A stretch of 64,000 nt of DNA from Arachnopeziza araneosa (lineage: Eukaryota > Ascomycota > Leotiomycetes > Helotiales > Arachnopezizaceae), in contig QYAI01000081.1 in the NCBI GenBank assembly GCA_003988855.1, positions 186,001 through 250,000 on the forward strand, in the 5' to 3' direction. Under the pieces are notes generated by a model, which was given only the letters and a program-made list of their open reading frames with translations, ran no database searches and was not told the DNA's origin. Both the position numbers and the translations under genes were made by a program. This document shows, one piece after another, positions 45,750-59,200 of this stretch (within the stretch, counting starts at the first letter, position 1; each line of letters begins with the position of its first letter).

Positions 45750-46381
45750 CGCTGAGTGCGCTGTATTTATAGGTTCTACAGTACAAGTCTAGGTCTACAA
45801 CATATGGAAGTATGCTTGTTAAAGAACTTGTGGCTTTATTGATGATGTTTACGCTGTGGAGGAAATGAGAATTCGGTAAACAACCGCATTGAGTAGAGTG
45901 GTTACAAATCCATTTCAATACACGAAATTGTCTAAACAATCCATATGCTTTGTAATAATCAGAAATATGCGTCGGAATGAACGAGGGACATCGTGCCCGC
46001 AAAACTTGACAGACGCCTCCTTACTCACGTTGGTTCTTGAATGTTTTATAGTCGGATCCCTCAAAGCCGGTGCTTGTCATTTCCATTGCAGGCAACAAGA
46101 CAAACGGCGCATCTGCATCTTGTGCTTACTGGGGACCGATCAAGAATTTGCATACCGTCTGAGTCTGCTTGGATAAAAGACCAAAGGTCTTGCTTTGTCA
46201 TTCTCCATATTCTTGATCATTTACTCTAAAACTAGGGGCTAGCTAGAAAGGTAGTAAGTAGTAGCCACTCAATGCTTTATACAGAACCGAACCAAAACCC
46301 ACAACCCATCCAGAACCCCATCTAAATATGCAATAAGTTGCCCCATATATTGATACTGATACTGCTATTGCCGATTCCTAC
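45750..46381. other. convergent spacer between the hydrophobin-like and tetraspanin genes
   Basis: About 630 bp, AT-rich, with only short frames. 3' UTRs of both genes are expected here; nothing else is supported. Confidence 0.55.
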
Positions 46382-47161
46382 TTAGAACGCACCAGCGCCA
46401 CTCTTCTCGTCGATGTGACGATATCTCTCCTTCTCCTTGCGATCCTTGAGCAGCATGGCTGTGCAGAGTACCAGCAAGACATCAATACCAACAATACCGA
46501 ATGCACCCGTGAATACTAAATCGAGGAAATTGTTGGTGAAGCTGGAGAAGGGAGAGATGCAACCGATTTGGGCGGCTGCAGCGAGGGCGTTAGGACAAGT
46601 GCTATCGGTGACGAATGGTGGGGATGTGCTGTTTGCGTAGCCACAGCAGTCGAACTATTTTCGTGAGCATAATGCAGAATGGGATTGTAGGTTAGTGAAG
46701 GCGTACCTTTTGTTGGAGAAGAGATTGAGTAGTAGCTGGCTGCAAGACCCAGATTGCGCCGAGGTTCTTGCGAGTCTTGAGGGTCTCATACCAGATTGTC
46801 AGACCGAGGATCATAGTGAACAGTCCAGAGATCACAGTCAAGTAACCACTAAATTTGAGCCAGCCGCGGGTCATGGGCATGACAATGGCTGGAATAGACA
46901 TGAGAAAGGTAAAGAAGACGAAGACTGAGTTTCCAATCGCCGCTTGGTCAGGTTAGTATCAACTACGAATGTTCGATATCTCTTGTTGCACTTACCATCT
47001 AGCGGACATGTGCTCAGGATCAAATCTCTTGCTACATTGTCCAGCGTTGGTGCGTCCGTAATCCTCGACTTTGTCGTTAGGGCAAAGATGAGAAGAAGTC
47101 CACCAGTGAACACAAAAAGCCCATCAACAGCGACATATGTCAATAGAATCTTGTCCCTCAT
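46382..47161 (-). CDS. tetraspanin
   Basis: Three exons, 47161-46996, 46942-46707 and 46654-46382; introns of 53 and 52 nt; 224 residues. ATG 47161 starts MRDKILLTYVAVDGLF; an upstream in-frame TTG is not a start. Four membrane segments lie at about residues 4-27, 60-79, 90-110 and 185-207. The large extracellular loop opens with the diagnostic CCG motif (FDCCGYANS) right after intron 2 and has two further cysteines (STC and IGC) for two disulfides. The C-terminal tail is short and charged (KDRKEKERYRHIDEK). Fungal tetraspanins act at the plasma membrane; Pls1 is needed for penetration by plant pathogens. I cannot say with confidence whether this is the PLS1 or another ascomycete class; the sequence feels closer to the non-Pls1 Tsp3 group. 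Confidence 0.88.
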
Positions 47162-49917
47162 GTTGGGCAATGGGCGTAGTTTTGATTAATCGAGATGCAG
47201 GTTTCCTCGAGGCCTTCTCTTCCTTCAACGACGACCGGCGTCTAAACTCCAAAGTGATGATTCGAATAAAGCGCAGGTGGAAATGAATGGAGGTGTCGAA
47301 GGGGAGCTCGACGAAATGTAGGCCTGCTTGGCTAGAAAGAACCGTAGCGGACTGAGAAAAGAAGAAACAAAAAGGACAGGACTCGCCGCTACACACAGGC
47401 AAATGAAGAAAGGTGGACAATGAAGATACCGGAAGGAAATGATTGGAAACACCTACCTTCAGAAGTCGCGGACGTGCGGTTATGGGAGGTCGCAAGTCGC
47501 AGCCATGATCTGAGGAGGGATCTCGCGATCCTCGACACTTGGTGTTTGAGACTTTGCCTCAAGATGGGGATTCTGAGGCACCGTCTGGCTAGGACGCGGG
47601 CCACTCTGGACGCATTGCGGGTCCTGATTCGTTATGTGGAGGAAGACTCGAATAGTTGAGGATAAGTGGCCGCGAGAGACCGCGTCGACAGATGATGTTT
47701 GCGGACCATGGGTTGGTTCGAGGAGAAGGAAGCGCCAAATTTAGCGTCGTCAGCTGTTTCTGGCGATCGCCACAAGGGAAGCGTGGACGTCGGAAATAAT
47801 ACAAACATCTCTTGTGACATGCCTTGTGAGAGATGCGGGAAGTCGTACGATGAGAATGTCTTGTCTTGTAGTTCGGACGACAATGCTTTCTGGAAGCAAG
47901 TCAGAGGCTCGAAACACGGCTCTCGACGTTCACGTGATGCCGGCATTACCAGCGACCTTGTGAGTTCCGTTGTTTCGAAACCGACCTCGAGGACTCGCAC
48001 TGAATGATGATGGTGGAAATGTTTCACGGGAGGTTTCTGTCGGCGGCCACAAGCATGATGCGGCACTGGACCGTTTCCCTTCTTCACCTGCGAGGCGATT
48101 TACTTCTCCTGATCTAGGTAGCTTGGTGGTAATCTATATCACTAGTCTCTCACTGCTACCGAGAGCCGTGGTCTCTTTGCCTCCATATCACATCTTTCCA
48201 TCTATTCCAAATGAATGGATTTCTCTCTGCGTTTCTGACTCTGAGGAATAACAGTTTACCAGCAGTCAACTTCGGCTCGTTGCTTCAGACTCCTATTCGA
48301 GTCCACGAGGGTAATTTCTTATGTGAATGGATGCACAGTAGGTGTCGATGTGGCTGCGATGGAAAAGCAATAAATCAAGTGGGCCATGGTCATCGCGCAA
48401 GTAGTAGTACTGTACCGTGGAGCAGATCCAAGGTATTTTCTTGTACCATTGAGATGGAGATGTCTCTGGTACCTCTGTACCAGCCTCCACGTGACTTGAG
48501 AGCGGGAGTCACGTTCTTCCGGACCCGTGACGCTTACCTCATTAGCTTCTTGCACTTGCCTCAATAGAATTTTCTGCCCCCCGACTTAAACCTCTTTCGA
48601 CAAATATTTCAAAACGTCGAAAGCGAATCCCTGCATACGGTATCCCATCCATCGAAACGAGTTGCAGTCACGAGAAAGGCTTCTTATCGCGAAAGACGCC
48701 ATTGCAAGAATTGGGTACGTCCAACAGACAATTTTTTCTACCCTCATCCAGCTACTCTGCTTTGCATCATCATCATCATCCCTTGTTTTCAAGTGCCCAA
48801 ATCTCCGCTTGCAGATCACATCACCACGTATCTCAGCAGCACTACACAACCTCTTCCTGCATGCGGAAGGCAAGCAGCACAAACACTTGGGGGCCAGCAG
48901 CAAAGCACCAAACCCTTCTGGGCCGAGTCAACCCCAAGGAGTTACGGATTTGGTGATCATGCTTAGATGAGTCCTGCTTTGCAAAACACCACCCCACCCC
49001 TTGTCGGGGCTGGAAGACGCCCGGCCAGTGTCTCTCTGTGAACGAGAACACACTTCCACATGCAGAGAGCAGTGCTCCGTCATGTTCAATTCACTCCCTC
49101 TCCTTCTGGTGCACGCCCGACTGCACGGCACACGGCCCCTTTTCCTCGTCGCGATTGATACGAAGTTTCGTCTGATCTGCTTGGAGGCATGTTGTTGGCT
49201 GCATTCCGAGGCCTGCCCTCTGGTAAAACAGATGAGCTGCCGAGAGCATCAGGGCCAAACACATCCTTCCGCAGAACGGAAGGCCGGGCTACCACCACCA
49301 GATATTCAGAAAAAGTCCTTCACCCACCCACACACACACACACACATTCACACATGCCCCAAAAGAAGATCCCCTGCTCCCGATTTTCCTTTCCCACAAC
49401 CGTTGGGTGGTTCACATTATTCTGAATCATCCATCCACCGTCTCATTCTTTCTTCCCCATTATTTCGCGCCATTGTCTCTCGACAGGATCCGCACGGCGG
49501 CCTCGGGGACACGGCAAAAACTGAGGCTTTCTAATCCCCCACCCCCCAACCTCCGCTTTATTTCCTTTCCATCGCGTTATTCGCCTGTGCTTTCCTCAAT
49601 CTATTCTTCTTTCTGACGTCCCGCACCCACACCACAGCCGTCACCTTGCCTGATCAATCCATTAATCCCACTGTTTGCTGTTCAGGAACACCAGGCCGAT
49701 TTCATCTAACCGGTCGGAAACGCCTCCCCCAACTCTTCCCAAACACCGTAGGCTGAATATCTCGGCTCCTCCCTTTTACGCCAACCTCAATCCAGGCTTT
49801 TGCGACCAGGTACTCTGCGACATAGCAGCTGAAAAGCCCAATCGCCCATAAACAGTAAGGTCGTCGGCACGCATCTCAAAAGAGTCATTCTCGTCATACC
49901 TTACAGACTCTATCACA
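47162..49917. other. 2.8-kb divergent region between tetraspanin and the MADS-box gene
   Basis: No supported gene. Frames of 100-180 codons occur on both strands but have no recognisable content and no splice logic. From about 49320 the plus strand has a CA microsatellite, then a long pyrimidine-biased stretch to about 49760, fitting a promoter and long leader for the MADS-box gene. Confidence 0.5.
49325..49352. repeat. (CA)n microsatellite
   Basis: CACCCACCCA passes into an uninterrupted ACACAC run of about 18 bp. It lies in the presumed upstream region of the MADS-box gene. Confidence 0.85.
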
Positions 49918-50739
49918 ATGGCCGACCTTACCGACCAACACGACCAAGGTTCTCCATCAGGCCTCGATGAGCACGCCGTCGGCAATGGCAACTCAATTCC
50001 TGGCGGCGATACTCGTGGTATCAAGCGACAGCGACCCTCGACTGCGGATGACGACGATGACGATGATGACAAGCCCGGTCGTGAGCGCAGAAAGATTGAG
50101 ATCAAGTTCATCACTGATAAATCGCGTCGTCACATTACGTTCTCCAAGCGGAAGGCGGGGATCATGAAGAAGGTATGGGATCAATTGCTCTCATCTCTCA
50201 CGCGTCGCCGCGCCAATCGCGATCGCGTTTCGAGAAACGTAGAAACTCATACTGACCTTCGATATAGGCGTATGAATTGTCTGTCCTTACCGGCACCCAG
50301 GTCCTCTTGCTGGTCGTGTCCGAAACAGGATTGGTCTACACTTTCACAACTCCCAAATTGCAACCTCTTGTCACCAAGGCTGAGGGAAAGAACTTAATTC
50401 AGGTATGCAATCATCATCTCTACATCTCTTGGAGAGTCTACTCATAAAGTAAAGGCATGTTTGAACGCTCCAGAGCCAGCAGGCAACGGCGAAAACGGTG
50501 TCGAAGACCAGAATACTGTCGATTCACCCGAAGAACCATCGCCACAGCACCTCCCACAACAACAACGCGCCGGAATGCCACAGCAGAACCCGAGTATGCA
50601 CCCCGCTTACATGCCACAAACCATCGAGCAGCAGCAACAAGCCCTTGCATATCAAAACTATGTTGCTCAGCAACAAAGAGGTGGTGGCTACCCGATGCCT
50701 CAGGCTGGGATTCCTCAACAGCATTCGCATCAAGCATAA
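49918..50739 (+). CDS. MCM1: Mcm1/SRF-type MADS-box transcription factor
   Basis: Three exons, 49918-50172, 50268-50402 and 50455-50739; introns of 95 and 52 nt; 224 residues. The MADS domain covers about residues 57-114 (RRKIEIKFI, SRRHITFSKRKAGIMKKAYE, LTGTQVLLLVVSETG, VYTFTTPKLQPLV), with the first intron placed directly after IMKK. It binds CC(A/T)6GG sites as a dimer and acts with partner factors in mating, cell-cycle and developmental gene control. Before the domain is an acidic run of eight aspartates (about 44-51); after it a Gln/Pro-rich tail ends in a QQQQ-containing segment and QQHSHQA, a probable activation region. The SRF class is clear from the short I-region and lack of the MEF2 domain, so Rlm1 is excluded. 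Confidence 0.94.
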
Positions 50740-52041
50740 TTAAGTCTGGGCAAGCAGATCCGTTCACAAACGAGGGAGTCTTCCAACTGCCTAGATACCC
50801 AACGCAATCAAGCGTATCCTGCGGGTCTCAATCCTCACGACGTTGTTCATCGGTGTTATTGGTGTCATCATATGGGTCTCCTTTCACTTGAAATGCACGG
50901 ATAAGCACTTCAGTCTGCCTTTACTTTCCAAAATCGAAAATTACACGCGCAAATAATGGAATAATATCCCTCGTTGTCTAACTACGGAGGCCTTTTCATA
51001 GGAAATTGTGAAGCGTTGACCTATTGCTCGGGCCTGTGGATAAATGTGGGACACCTCACGACTATCCCCATGACCCTTTGTTCTCTCATCGCACATAAAC
51101 ACGCATGGGATAGCGGTGGTGGCGGTTACAGTTTTCATACTCCTACTCTTTTGCGCAATGGTTTGGGTTGGGATGGATCGGTTTTCACCATGGTTTCTCA
51201 ACACTCTGTACATTACAACTCGACATTTCTGCGTGGCCGTTTATGATGAGCGGAATGCATGGATGCGATGCTTTTTCTTCATAGCAATGGAGATCTCTAA
51301 GAATCGAAAATCCCCTACGTAAATATCCTGTGAACTTGAATGACTGGTAGCCTCAATGATTCGACACCGTAGCGGGGTATTTATGCTTATTTCCCTTCCT
51401 GGTTGCATCATCCGCCCTGATCGAATTACTGCCGTCCTGCTGGTTCGGATCAAGGCTCCAGTGCCTCGGGGTGATAGGAATAAACTTTTGCATGTGCATA
51501 AAGAGTCTACATAAGGCAGGTACATGCTGTGTGATGTGAGACGAAGCAATATGTACCTATACTTCGAAGGGAGTATCTAATGTGCTGATGTTACGTGATT
51601 GTTACATGATTTATTTGTTGGCTTTCTCTGCGAGGATGATATATTGAGCCGCGTCGATTGAGCCGTGAAATGGGAGATTATCTTTTCAGAAATTGAATTG
51701 TGTCAAAAAAGAAATTTTGATACGATACGGGATATGGTTTTTGTGAGGCCTTTGAATGTCTCAACCTTACTTAACGCTCGAGGTTTTAGCACATCGAGTT
51801 TAGAACAAAGCTCCTTCAAACGCCATGGATTCTCTCGTCACACGCAAAGGTCTAACTAACACATTTCCTAGATATCTCGATGCGATGGAGTACTTTACAT
51901 GATAAAGCAGGCACCTAAAATCGTTTTAACAAACTCCACAACTCCAATCTATGCTAGGTATTCCTTTCCCAACCTGCCTTCCCAGCATCCCAGCCGTCAT
52001 TGTACAGAGCTATCGTATGCTTCGATTTACACAGACCACTT
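50740..52041. other. 1.3-kb convergent region without a gene
   Basis: Lies between the stop codons of the MADS-box and NIPA-type genes. It probably includes a long 3' UTR on one or both sides. No frame with recognisable content. Confidence 0.5.
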
Positions 52042-53666
52042 CTAAGTAATATTGCCTCCAGATGTGCCTCCGTATCCCGAGGGCCCAGCATCACCTTCTC
52101 CAGGTCCAGGACCAGGTGGTTTCGGTCCTGGCCTAGAAGATGGACGTTTTAACTTTGTAGGCCACCACCTCATCTTCCATAAACCACCGAGGGCTTCTTG
52201 TTGTCCGCTTTTCCTGGCTTTTGGCGATGGTCTTGCTGTGAACCCAGGGAAGCCTGTGGATCTTCTCCTCCGCCGACGACCTAGTGTGTTAGATCTCAGG
52301 AGACCAGTTGCTTCATCTGGCTCTCCGTCAGCATTATAAACCGGCGTTGATACAGCTCTTTTGGGTGGCCCTGTTGGCGACTTTGCTGTCTTATCTGCAT
52401 CTTCTAATTCACCCCAAATCTCATCTGCTTCGGTAAGACGAACTGTTTTTCGGACGTTTCTGGTGGCCCCCAGAACGGTGTCTAATTTTGTAGTAGGCGT
52501 CATAGGCTCGCCATTTAATAGTGCTTCATGTTGAGAGCTTATTGCCGCTTCTTCATCTGCCCCTGCAGAGTCTGAGTATTCTTCGTTGTCTGTATCTTCC
52601 ACAAGCCCGAGGCCAGGAGCAAGAGCTGATTGAGTGACTGCAGGTTGTGTTTGCTCATCCGAAAGGCGCCAAGATAGGGCTAACACTCCAGAGAGTAAAA
52701 TGACGGTTCCAAGTGCAATAAGACCAGCATGAAGAGCAGTAAGGCGGTCGGTTTGCTTGAAGTATATGAGCCCATCGAGGATAGCTATGATATTATAAAT
52801 ACAGAATACCAACGGATATAGCACTGATGTAGAAACAAGCTTGAGACCGCGATGTAAATAATATAGTTGTGTAAGAGCAAGAAGGACCAAGCCGAACAGA
52901 ATAGCCCAAGATTGCCAGCGGTTAAATTGGTTTATTCTATCGACGATAGTTCGAACTAGGAGTTCAACCGCAGACTTAGCGACAAGGAGAGAATGAGCAG
53001 AGAGTATTCCACTGATGGTTCCGTATGCGAGGCCACGAAGGAGGCGTATTCGAGGCGAAGAAGATATGCTGGGAATCCGAGATAGGAAACTTGCTACTAT
53101 TATGACGGCAAGCACCAAGACGGCTTGCAAAATCATCCACACCACGAAAGGTTTACGCCCAAGTAATAATAATAGTTGATCCAAACTATGCGCAGGCTCT
53201 GGTATAGCACCAAAAACGGCAATCAAAACGGCTCCACTCGAAACAAGTAGTGTCCCTCCCAAAGACCAGCGTGTGAAGGGTTCCCCGAGTATCAAAGTGG
53301 CGCATATCGAATTGAAGACCAGCCCCGAGGCTTGTAGCGTTGAGAGAACAGGCAATGGAAGAGTCGTTATCTGAATAGTACTTCCCACTAAATTAGACAC
53401 AATAAACATGGCCATACCCAGCTGCCACCGCCGCCGTCGGTATGGAGGTCGTCGTGCATCATAGGGATCTTTCTCGTCTTCGAGGAGGTGGGATTTGCGT
53501 TGGAGGGTCAGTCCTAAGCTTTGGATACTGGTTGATAGTAATCCAACCAGAATTCCAATCTGCACAACAGAATTGAGGTCAGAGTCTGACGCTGGAGTAT
53601 GAGGCAAAAGGTCAAGAGGCTTACGGCTACGCTCCCTTCTGGCGACAAGTCGCCGAGGTTTCCCAT
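52042..53666 (-). CDS. NIPA-type (DUF803) magnesium transporter-like membrane protein
   Basis: Two exons, 53666-53625 (42 nt, MGNLGDLSPEGSVA) and 53559-52042, with a 65-nt intron; 519 residues. The tiny first exon is supported by its ATG, a GTAAGC donor and in-phase joining to IGILVGLLSTS, the first membrane segment. About nine TM helices follow, with the family pattern GLTLQRKSHLL after TM1 and TLPLPVLSTLQASGLVFNSI in TM3-4, resembling EamA-like carriers. Human and yeast relatives are linked to Mg2+ transport in plasma and endosomal membranes; the substrate here is unproven. The C-terminal 170 residues are cytosolic, acidic then Arg/Pro-rich (GRRRRRRSTGFPG), ending in a Gly/Pro-rich tail. 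Confidence 0.85.
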
Positions 53667-54160
53667 CACGAAATAGCAAGGTTGCAAAGCTTCATTTGGT
53701 AGAGTCGCAAGTATCGCAAATGAAAGGTTTGCAACGAAAGACGGTGTGAATCAAAGAACGAAGGGGTAGCGGCTTTTGGGAGAGGTCAGGGTGTAGTCAA
53801 CACAAGTCCATGCCGCATGACTTCAGCTCTCGCTTGGCATTGAGCTGCAACGGACAGAATTCCATCTTCATATATTAGATGAATGCAACCATATTATAGG
53901 TTAAGTTTGAGATATTAAATCTTCGTACACCCCTCTTGAGAGTGTATTACTTTTGACTAGGCCTATTTATACTCCATACATATATCGAAAACAAACATCT
54001 TCTCCAGGAGGGGGCTATCACCTGACCTAGTCGCTAATCTATACAGCTAGGATGCAGATCGCTGCTTCTTATCAAAGCTCTTCCATCCGCAACATCACAG
54101 CTCCCACCAAGCTTGCCAGCCCACTTCTTCCACAGGTTTACCACAGAACCTACCCTCAAG
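53667..54160. other. divergent promoter between the NIPA-type gene and V-ATPase subunit E
   Basis: A 494-bp stretch between divergent start codons. An in-frame-looking ATG at 54052 belongs to a short leader frame and not to the V-ATPase gene. Confidence 0.55.
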
Positions 54161-54964
54161 ATGTCTCAATCCCATGCCTTGTCCGACGACCAAGTAAACC
54201 ATCCTTTCTGCCCCATTCTACTTTCCAATTGGCTTCCTGCTAACATATGGTTGGGTAGGTCGGACAAGAGCTCAAGAAAATGACCGCCTTCATCAAGCAA
54301 GAGGCTCTCGAAAAGGCCCACGAAATTCAGATCAAAGCCGACGAGGAATTTGCGATCGAAAAGTCGAAGCTGGTTCGCCAAGAAACCAGCGCCATCGACA
54401 CAAGCTACGAGAAGAAGTTCAAGCAAGCTCAGATGTCGCAGCAGATCACCCGCTCTACAGTTGCCAATAAGACCCGTCTGAAGGTATTGTCCGCAAGACA
54501 AGAGCTGCTAGATGGTATTTTCGAGAGTGCTGAGAAGAAATTGGGCGAGGCGACAAAGGATAAGACCAAGTACCAGGCGATATTGAAGAACCTCATTTTG
54601 GAGGGGATGTATGCTTTGAACGAGAAGAAAGTTGTAATTCGGGGACGGAAAGCAGATAAGGATGTGTTGGCGAAAGCCGAGGCAGATGCATCCAAAGAGT
54701 TCAAAGAGAAAACGGGCAAAGATATCGTAGCTGTAACTGACGAGGACAATTGGCTGCCTGAAGGATCGTAAGTTTCCGTGCCCGAAGCTTTTCACAGATG
54801 CTTATACAAATAGTGCCGGCGGTCTTAGCATTGTAGGAGGTGGTGGTAAGATTGACATCAATAACACTTTCGAGGAGCGTTTAAAGCTGCTACAAGACAG
54901 CGCGCTGCCTTCCGTACGAACAACACTTTTTGGGAAGAACGAGAACAGGAAGTTCTATGATTAA
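54161..54964 (+). CDS. VMA4: V-type proton ATPase subunit E (V1 peripheral stalk)
   Basis: Three exons, 54161-54193 (only 11 codons, MSQSHALSDDQ), 54259-54767 and 54814-54964; introns of 65 and 46 nt; 230 residues, the usual length. Subunit E pairs with G to form the stator that holds V1 to Vo, so vacuolar acidification depends on it. Recognisable parts are the N-terminal helix VGQELKKMTAFIKQEALEKA, the coiled stretch EIQIKADEEFAIEKSKLV, and the C-terminal globular domain ending in GGLSIVGGGGKIDINNTFEERLKLL and LFGKNENRKFYD, which is highly conserved. The short first exon is the standard arrangement for this gene in filamentous fungi. Confidence 0.96.
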
Positions 54965-56210
54965 GATTTACAACACGTGGGGCGCTAGACATATTAGAAT
55001 GAGCTGCATTTCATGAATCGGTGGGTTTGTGGGCTCGAGGTTAGGTTGTAGAAAGTGTATGATACAACGAATCCCTCAATACGCTTAATTTTTTAAGTCT
55101 AGTACCTTCATCATCTCCGGGCATAATTCTGTGCATTCTACTTGAGATGAGTTTTAGCATATACCTTCATCAGACAACCATCAACTCATATGTGGTAGGC
55201 TGTTACCATGTATCAAATGGACTATATGAATGTCTAACAGGTGACGAGATTTAGGACATTAAGCTAAAACCGAATTTCAGAAAACGCAATCTGAGATAGT
55301 TAAAAGAACTTGGAACCTGTCTAAGAGTGTAAGCTAACTGCGTTCTTAAGATGAGTTTCAATCTACCCCGTTAGTAGAGCCGTGTTAGCTTCCACAAGTA
55401 TATTATTTTTCCTTTCTAGGAACTCTAGCAGATCGTAAGTTTCGAGATGTCAAACTCTTCTTATTACTTTCACTCCTATCGCTTCCAAGTCTCTTTCTCA
55501 ACCCAAGTATATTTCAAGGCAATTATGACAACAGGTTTGAATTCCCGGCCAGGAGAATGCCTACTCTTCCAGGTTCCTGAGTATGTTGAGGCTCATGCAC
55601 ACATAAGATGAGTTCAGGGAAGGATAAGTGAATACGAGTCAGCAAAGTTGGGGCATAGGAAAGGCTAGGACGGTAGCAAGACCTGGAGGGTGAGAGGGTC
55701 AGGAGGATTGACAAGGTATGGGTAGTAAGAAAATTATAATGGCATATTGCTAGTATGGGCCACCTTATAGTCAGATTTGATCGTTTATCAAGTTAATGTT
55801 GATAGCTGCTGTTTTATTATAAGAAACACTCTTAGATATGGATCTAAGAAACCTACAACACCTTTATATGAGCCTGCAAGCCCCTCATTTCTTCTTTTGC
55901 CTTATTCCGTCTTTGTCAAGTACAAACTGAATGAGTGATATATCACTTTTTATCCATTCCTCTACGGACACCGCTCAAAGAAACTTAAATTTTAAAAATT
56001 GAGCTTCAATAAAGTCTGAAGGTCACCCTTCTTCGAGGCATTTGCACTAGCTTCGAGATTTTCTCCTGGAGAAAGAGCAAGTTTGCATATTGCATATTTT
56101 GCTTTGGCTTCGCAATCTTCGCGTTCCTTTAACTGTTCTATTTGAAATTATGGAATTATCTCAATTCTATAACGTACAGAAACATCCTTTTTCTTCTAGT
56201 CCACTTCCAA
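54965..56210. other. 1.2-kb convergent spacer
   Basis: AT-rich, between the stop codons of VMA4 and the ABC transporter. No gene-like frames beyond short chance ones. Confidence 0.55.
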
Positions 56211-59200
56211 TTAATTCTCATCCCCAAGAATCATTTTCTCGAGCTTCTTACTTTCCGCACTCTGGCAGACCATGTCATAAAACATGCCTTTGTTTTTCAA
56301 AAGCTCAGCCGGCCTTCCGTATTCAGCAACAGCGCCTTCACTTAAAACTAATACCTTGTCAAAATCGGCAATAGTAGAAAGTCGGTGAGCAATAACAAGA
56401 AGAGTCGAGTTCGAGAATTCGGTTCTAATGGCTTGCTGAATCGCCGCGTCCGTACTCATGTCCACGGCGGAAGTAGCTTCATCGAGCATCAGGATTTTCG
56501 GGCGAGTCAGAATCGCTCGTGCTAAGCAGACCAATTGTCTCTGGCCTTGTGATAGATTCAAGCCTCCGTCACTGATGGGCATGGAAAGATCTTCAAAGAT
56601 ACCGGGTTGGCTCGGAGTGCTGGATGCTGTATCATCAGGGGCCTGGATAAGATGAACATGCTGTAGAGCAGCTTTCAATTCATCGTCACTTCTCATTTCG
56701 TAGACGTCGAGATTTGAACGAAGTGTACCAGAGAATAGAAAAGGATCTTGTGGAATGATAGCGAGTCTGGACCTTAGATCTTGCAATTTGATGGTCGAAA
56801 TGTCAATGTTGTCAATCCGAATATAACCCTCTTTAGCATTGATAAATCGGAATAGAGCGTTTGCCAGAGAACTTTTCCCGGCACCAGTTCGTCCAACAAC
56901 GCCTACTCGCTCTCTGGCATCAATTGAGAAAGTCAGACCTTTCAAGACAGGTGGTAGGTCATCGGCGTATGCTGCTACTAAGTTTTCAAATTCAATGCGA
57001 CCTTCGGCAGGCCAAGATGCTGGAATGTCCATTCCCTTCTCTGACTCTGTTGGAAGATCTGTATATTCAACAATTCTCTCAACGGCGTTAAATCCAAGCT
57101 CGATCTGAGTAACGCTTTGTAACGCTGCTGAGATGGATTGTGTATATTGAAGAGCGAAAGAAAGAAAAAAGCCAGCCAAGGCGGCCTGAAGACCTGAACC
57201 CATGATTGCAGCTGCAATGACAGTCGCAAAAACAGCACCAAGGATGCTCATTCGGAAATCCATCCATCTATAGAGAAGGGAGAGGTACCAGGAGGATTTC
57301 GAACTATTGTCGATGAGTTTAGACATTCGATCTATATAGAACTGTGTTTTGCCAAAAGCTCGAACTGTTGATAATCCTTCTAAAACGGAGCCAAGTTGAT
57401 CATAGATTGGTGAAGATGCAATAGAATTGACTCTCTTGATTTCTCGCGCACCACGGATGTATTGCCAAGCGACGTAGGAGAATAGGCACACTGTGACTAG
57501 GGCTAATGGAATGATAGCGACGGAAACAAAGATGCTGGTTTTGGGTCAGCATTCAGTGTTCCAATATGAGTCAAGCGAGCCTACCTTGTTACTGTAATAA
57601 CTATTACATTAACAATACTTGATAGAAAACCTGTGGTTTCCTGTAGGATCCTAAGGTCTATAGTCGCAAAATCGGAGGTAAAACGATTCAATATTCGACC
57701 AGAAGGAACGGTATCAAGCCTGTATCATTGAGTCATTGAATCAGCATTATTCAAGTGTTTAAGCCAACTTGGAATTTAAAACTGCCCCGCAAAATTTATC
57801 CAAGAACATAAGTAAACAGGCTGCTTGCGAGACTTCTAAAAGGGTTATGGAACTACAAAATCAACTTACCAACGAAGAGGCGCTCTGAGCACAGTGTGCA
57901 TCATCTGCGAATACATTCTCCGCGACGCTCTTAGCGAGCCACTGTAATGAAAGAGGATTTTGAGAGCGTCAAAGATACAGCGAGAGATTATGATTGCGGC
58001 GTATCCTGCAACATAGTAATAGACTGGATGGGTCATTGAGCTTGTTTTCTGCTGTTGAGAATGTCCCATATAAATCTGTAAAGGACTTTCTGATGTCGTA
58101 AATTTCAGGGTAGAAAGGCTAGAGTATGACTCCGTCCATAGCTATATGCAAGTTAGTAAGTGATATCGTTGAATTTAAAGGAGAATAGAGTTCAGAAACT
58201 AGGGTTTCAAAGCTCCCGACTCGTGCTCAGCAAACAACGATTAAGAATAAGGCTTACCTTCAGCCACCAGTTCCTCCCGACATCAAAAAGCTGAGAGATT
58301 ATGGCGACTGTAATGCAGAGGCTCCAAAAGACCCATCCCCCACTTGCTAGAAGGTATCTCTTATAAACTTTCCATGTCACACGGCCAACCTCTTTTTTCT
58401 CTTCCTTTTCAGAGGGCTTACTCCTGTTTTCACTTGCAGCAGGAATAGAAGTTTGGCCGTCAGTTGCAGAAACTTCCGCAATTTCTTCGACTAAAATGTT
58501 TTCTTCTGTTAGTAAGCTGTCTTCTCCAGTCTCGACAGCGTGAGTAAGATCAACGGGTTCGGCACTTTTCACGGTCCCATCCGCAAGATTTACCATATAA
58601 CTCGCCTTTGATAAACATGCAGCTGCATGATGAGTTGCCAAAATTCGCGTTCTTCCTTCAGCAAGTTCACCAGTGAGAGCGTTATCCAAGATCCATCGGC
58701 CAACGTGGGCATCCACAGCGCTAAGGATGTCATCCAAAAGTAAAACTCCTGCTCTTGAGTATAACACTCTAGCAAATCCGATTCTCCACCTCTGGCCGCC
58801 AGATAGCGTGATCCCTTTCGGTCCAACTTCGGTCATATCACCATCAGTGAAGAGCTCGAGATCCTTTTCGAGTGCACAAGCCGATAAAGTCTTTTCGTAT
58901 CGGTTAGAGTCAAATGGAAGCCCGAAAAGGATGTTTTCTTTGATGGTTTCATTCTCAATCCTAGTATCTCAGAGTCAGTATATACACTTGCCGAGTAGAT
59001 CTTAAGGCTCTCAATAGATACACATTTAAGCAAATAGATTGGTGAGGTAGCTTTTAATTTCCCAAAAGTGATTAGATATCCATGCATAGGAGTAACTCGA
59101 GAATAGCACAAAAATGAAATAACGAGACGTACCAAGGCGTTTGTGATACGAAGGCAACCGAAGACGGAATAATCCAATTACCCGCATTGAGTGTTGAATT

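Noticed and set aside
47632..48087. 151-codon minus-strand frame and overlapping plus-strand frames
   Set aside because: Mutually overlapping on both strands, no family resemblance, and composition like intergenic DNA.
49001..49534. 177-codon plus-strand frame
   Set aside because: Runs through the CA microsatellite and pyrimidine-rich leader of the MADS-box gene; low-complexity and unsupported.
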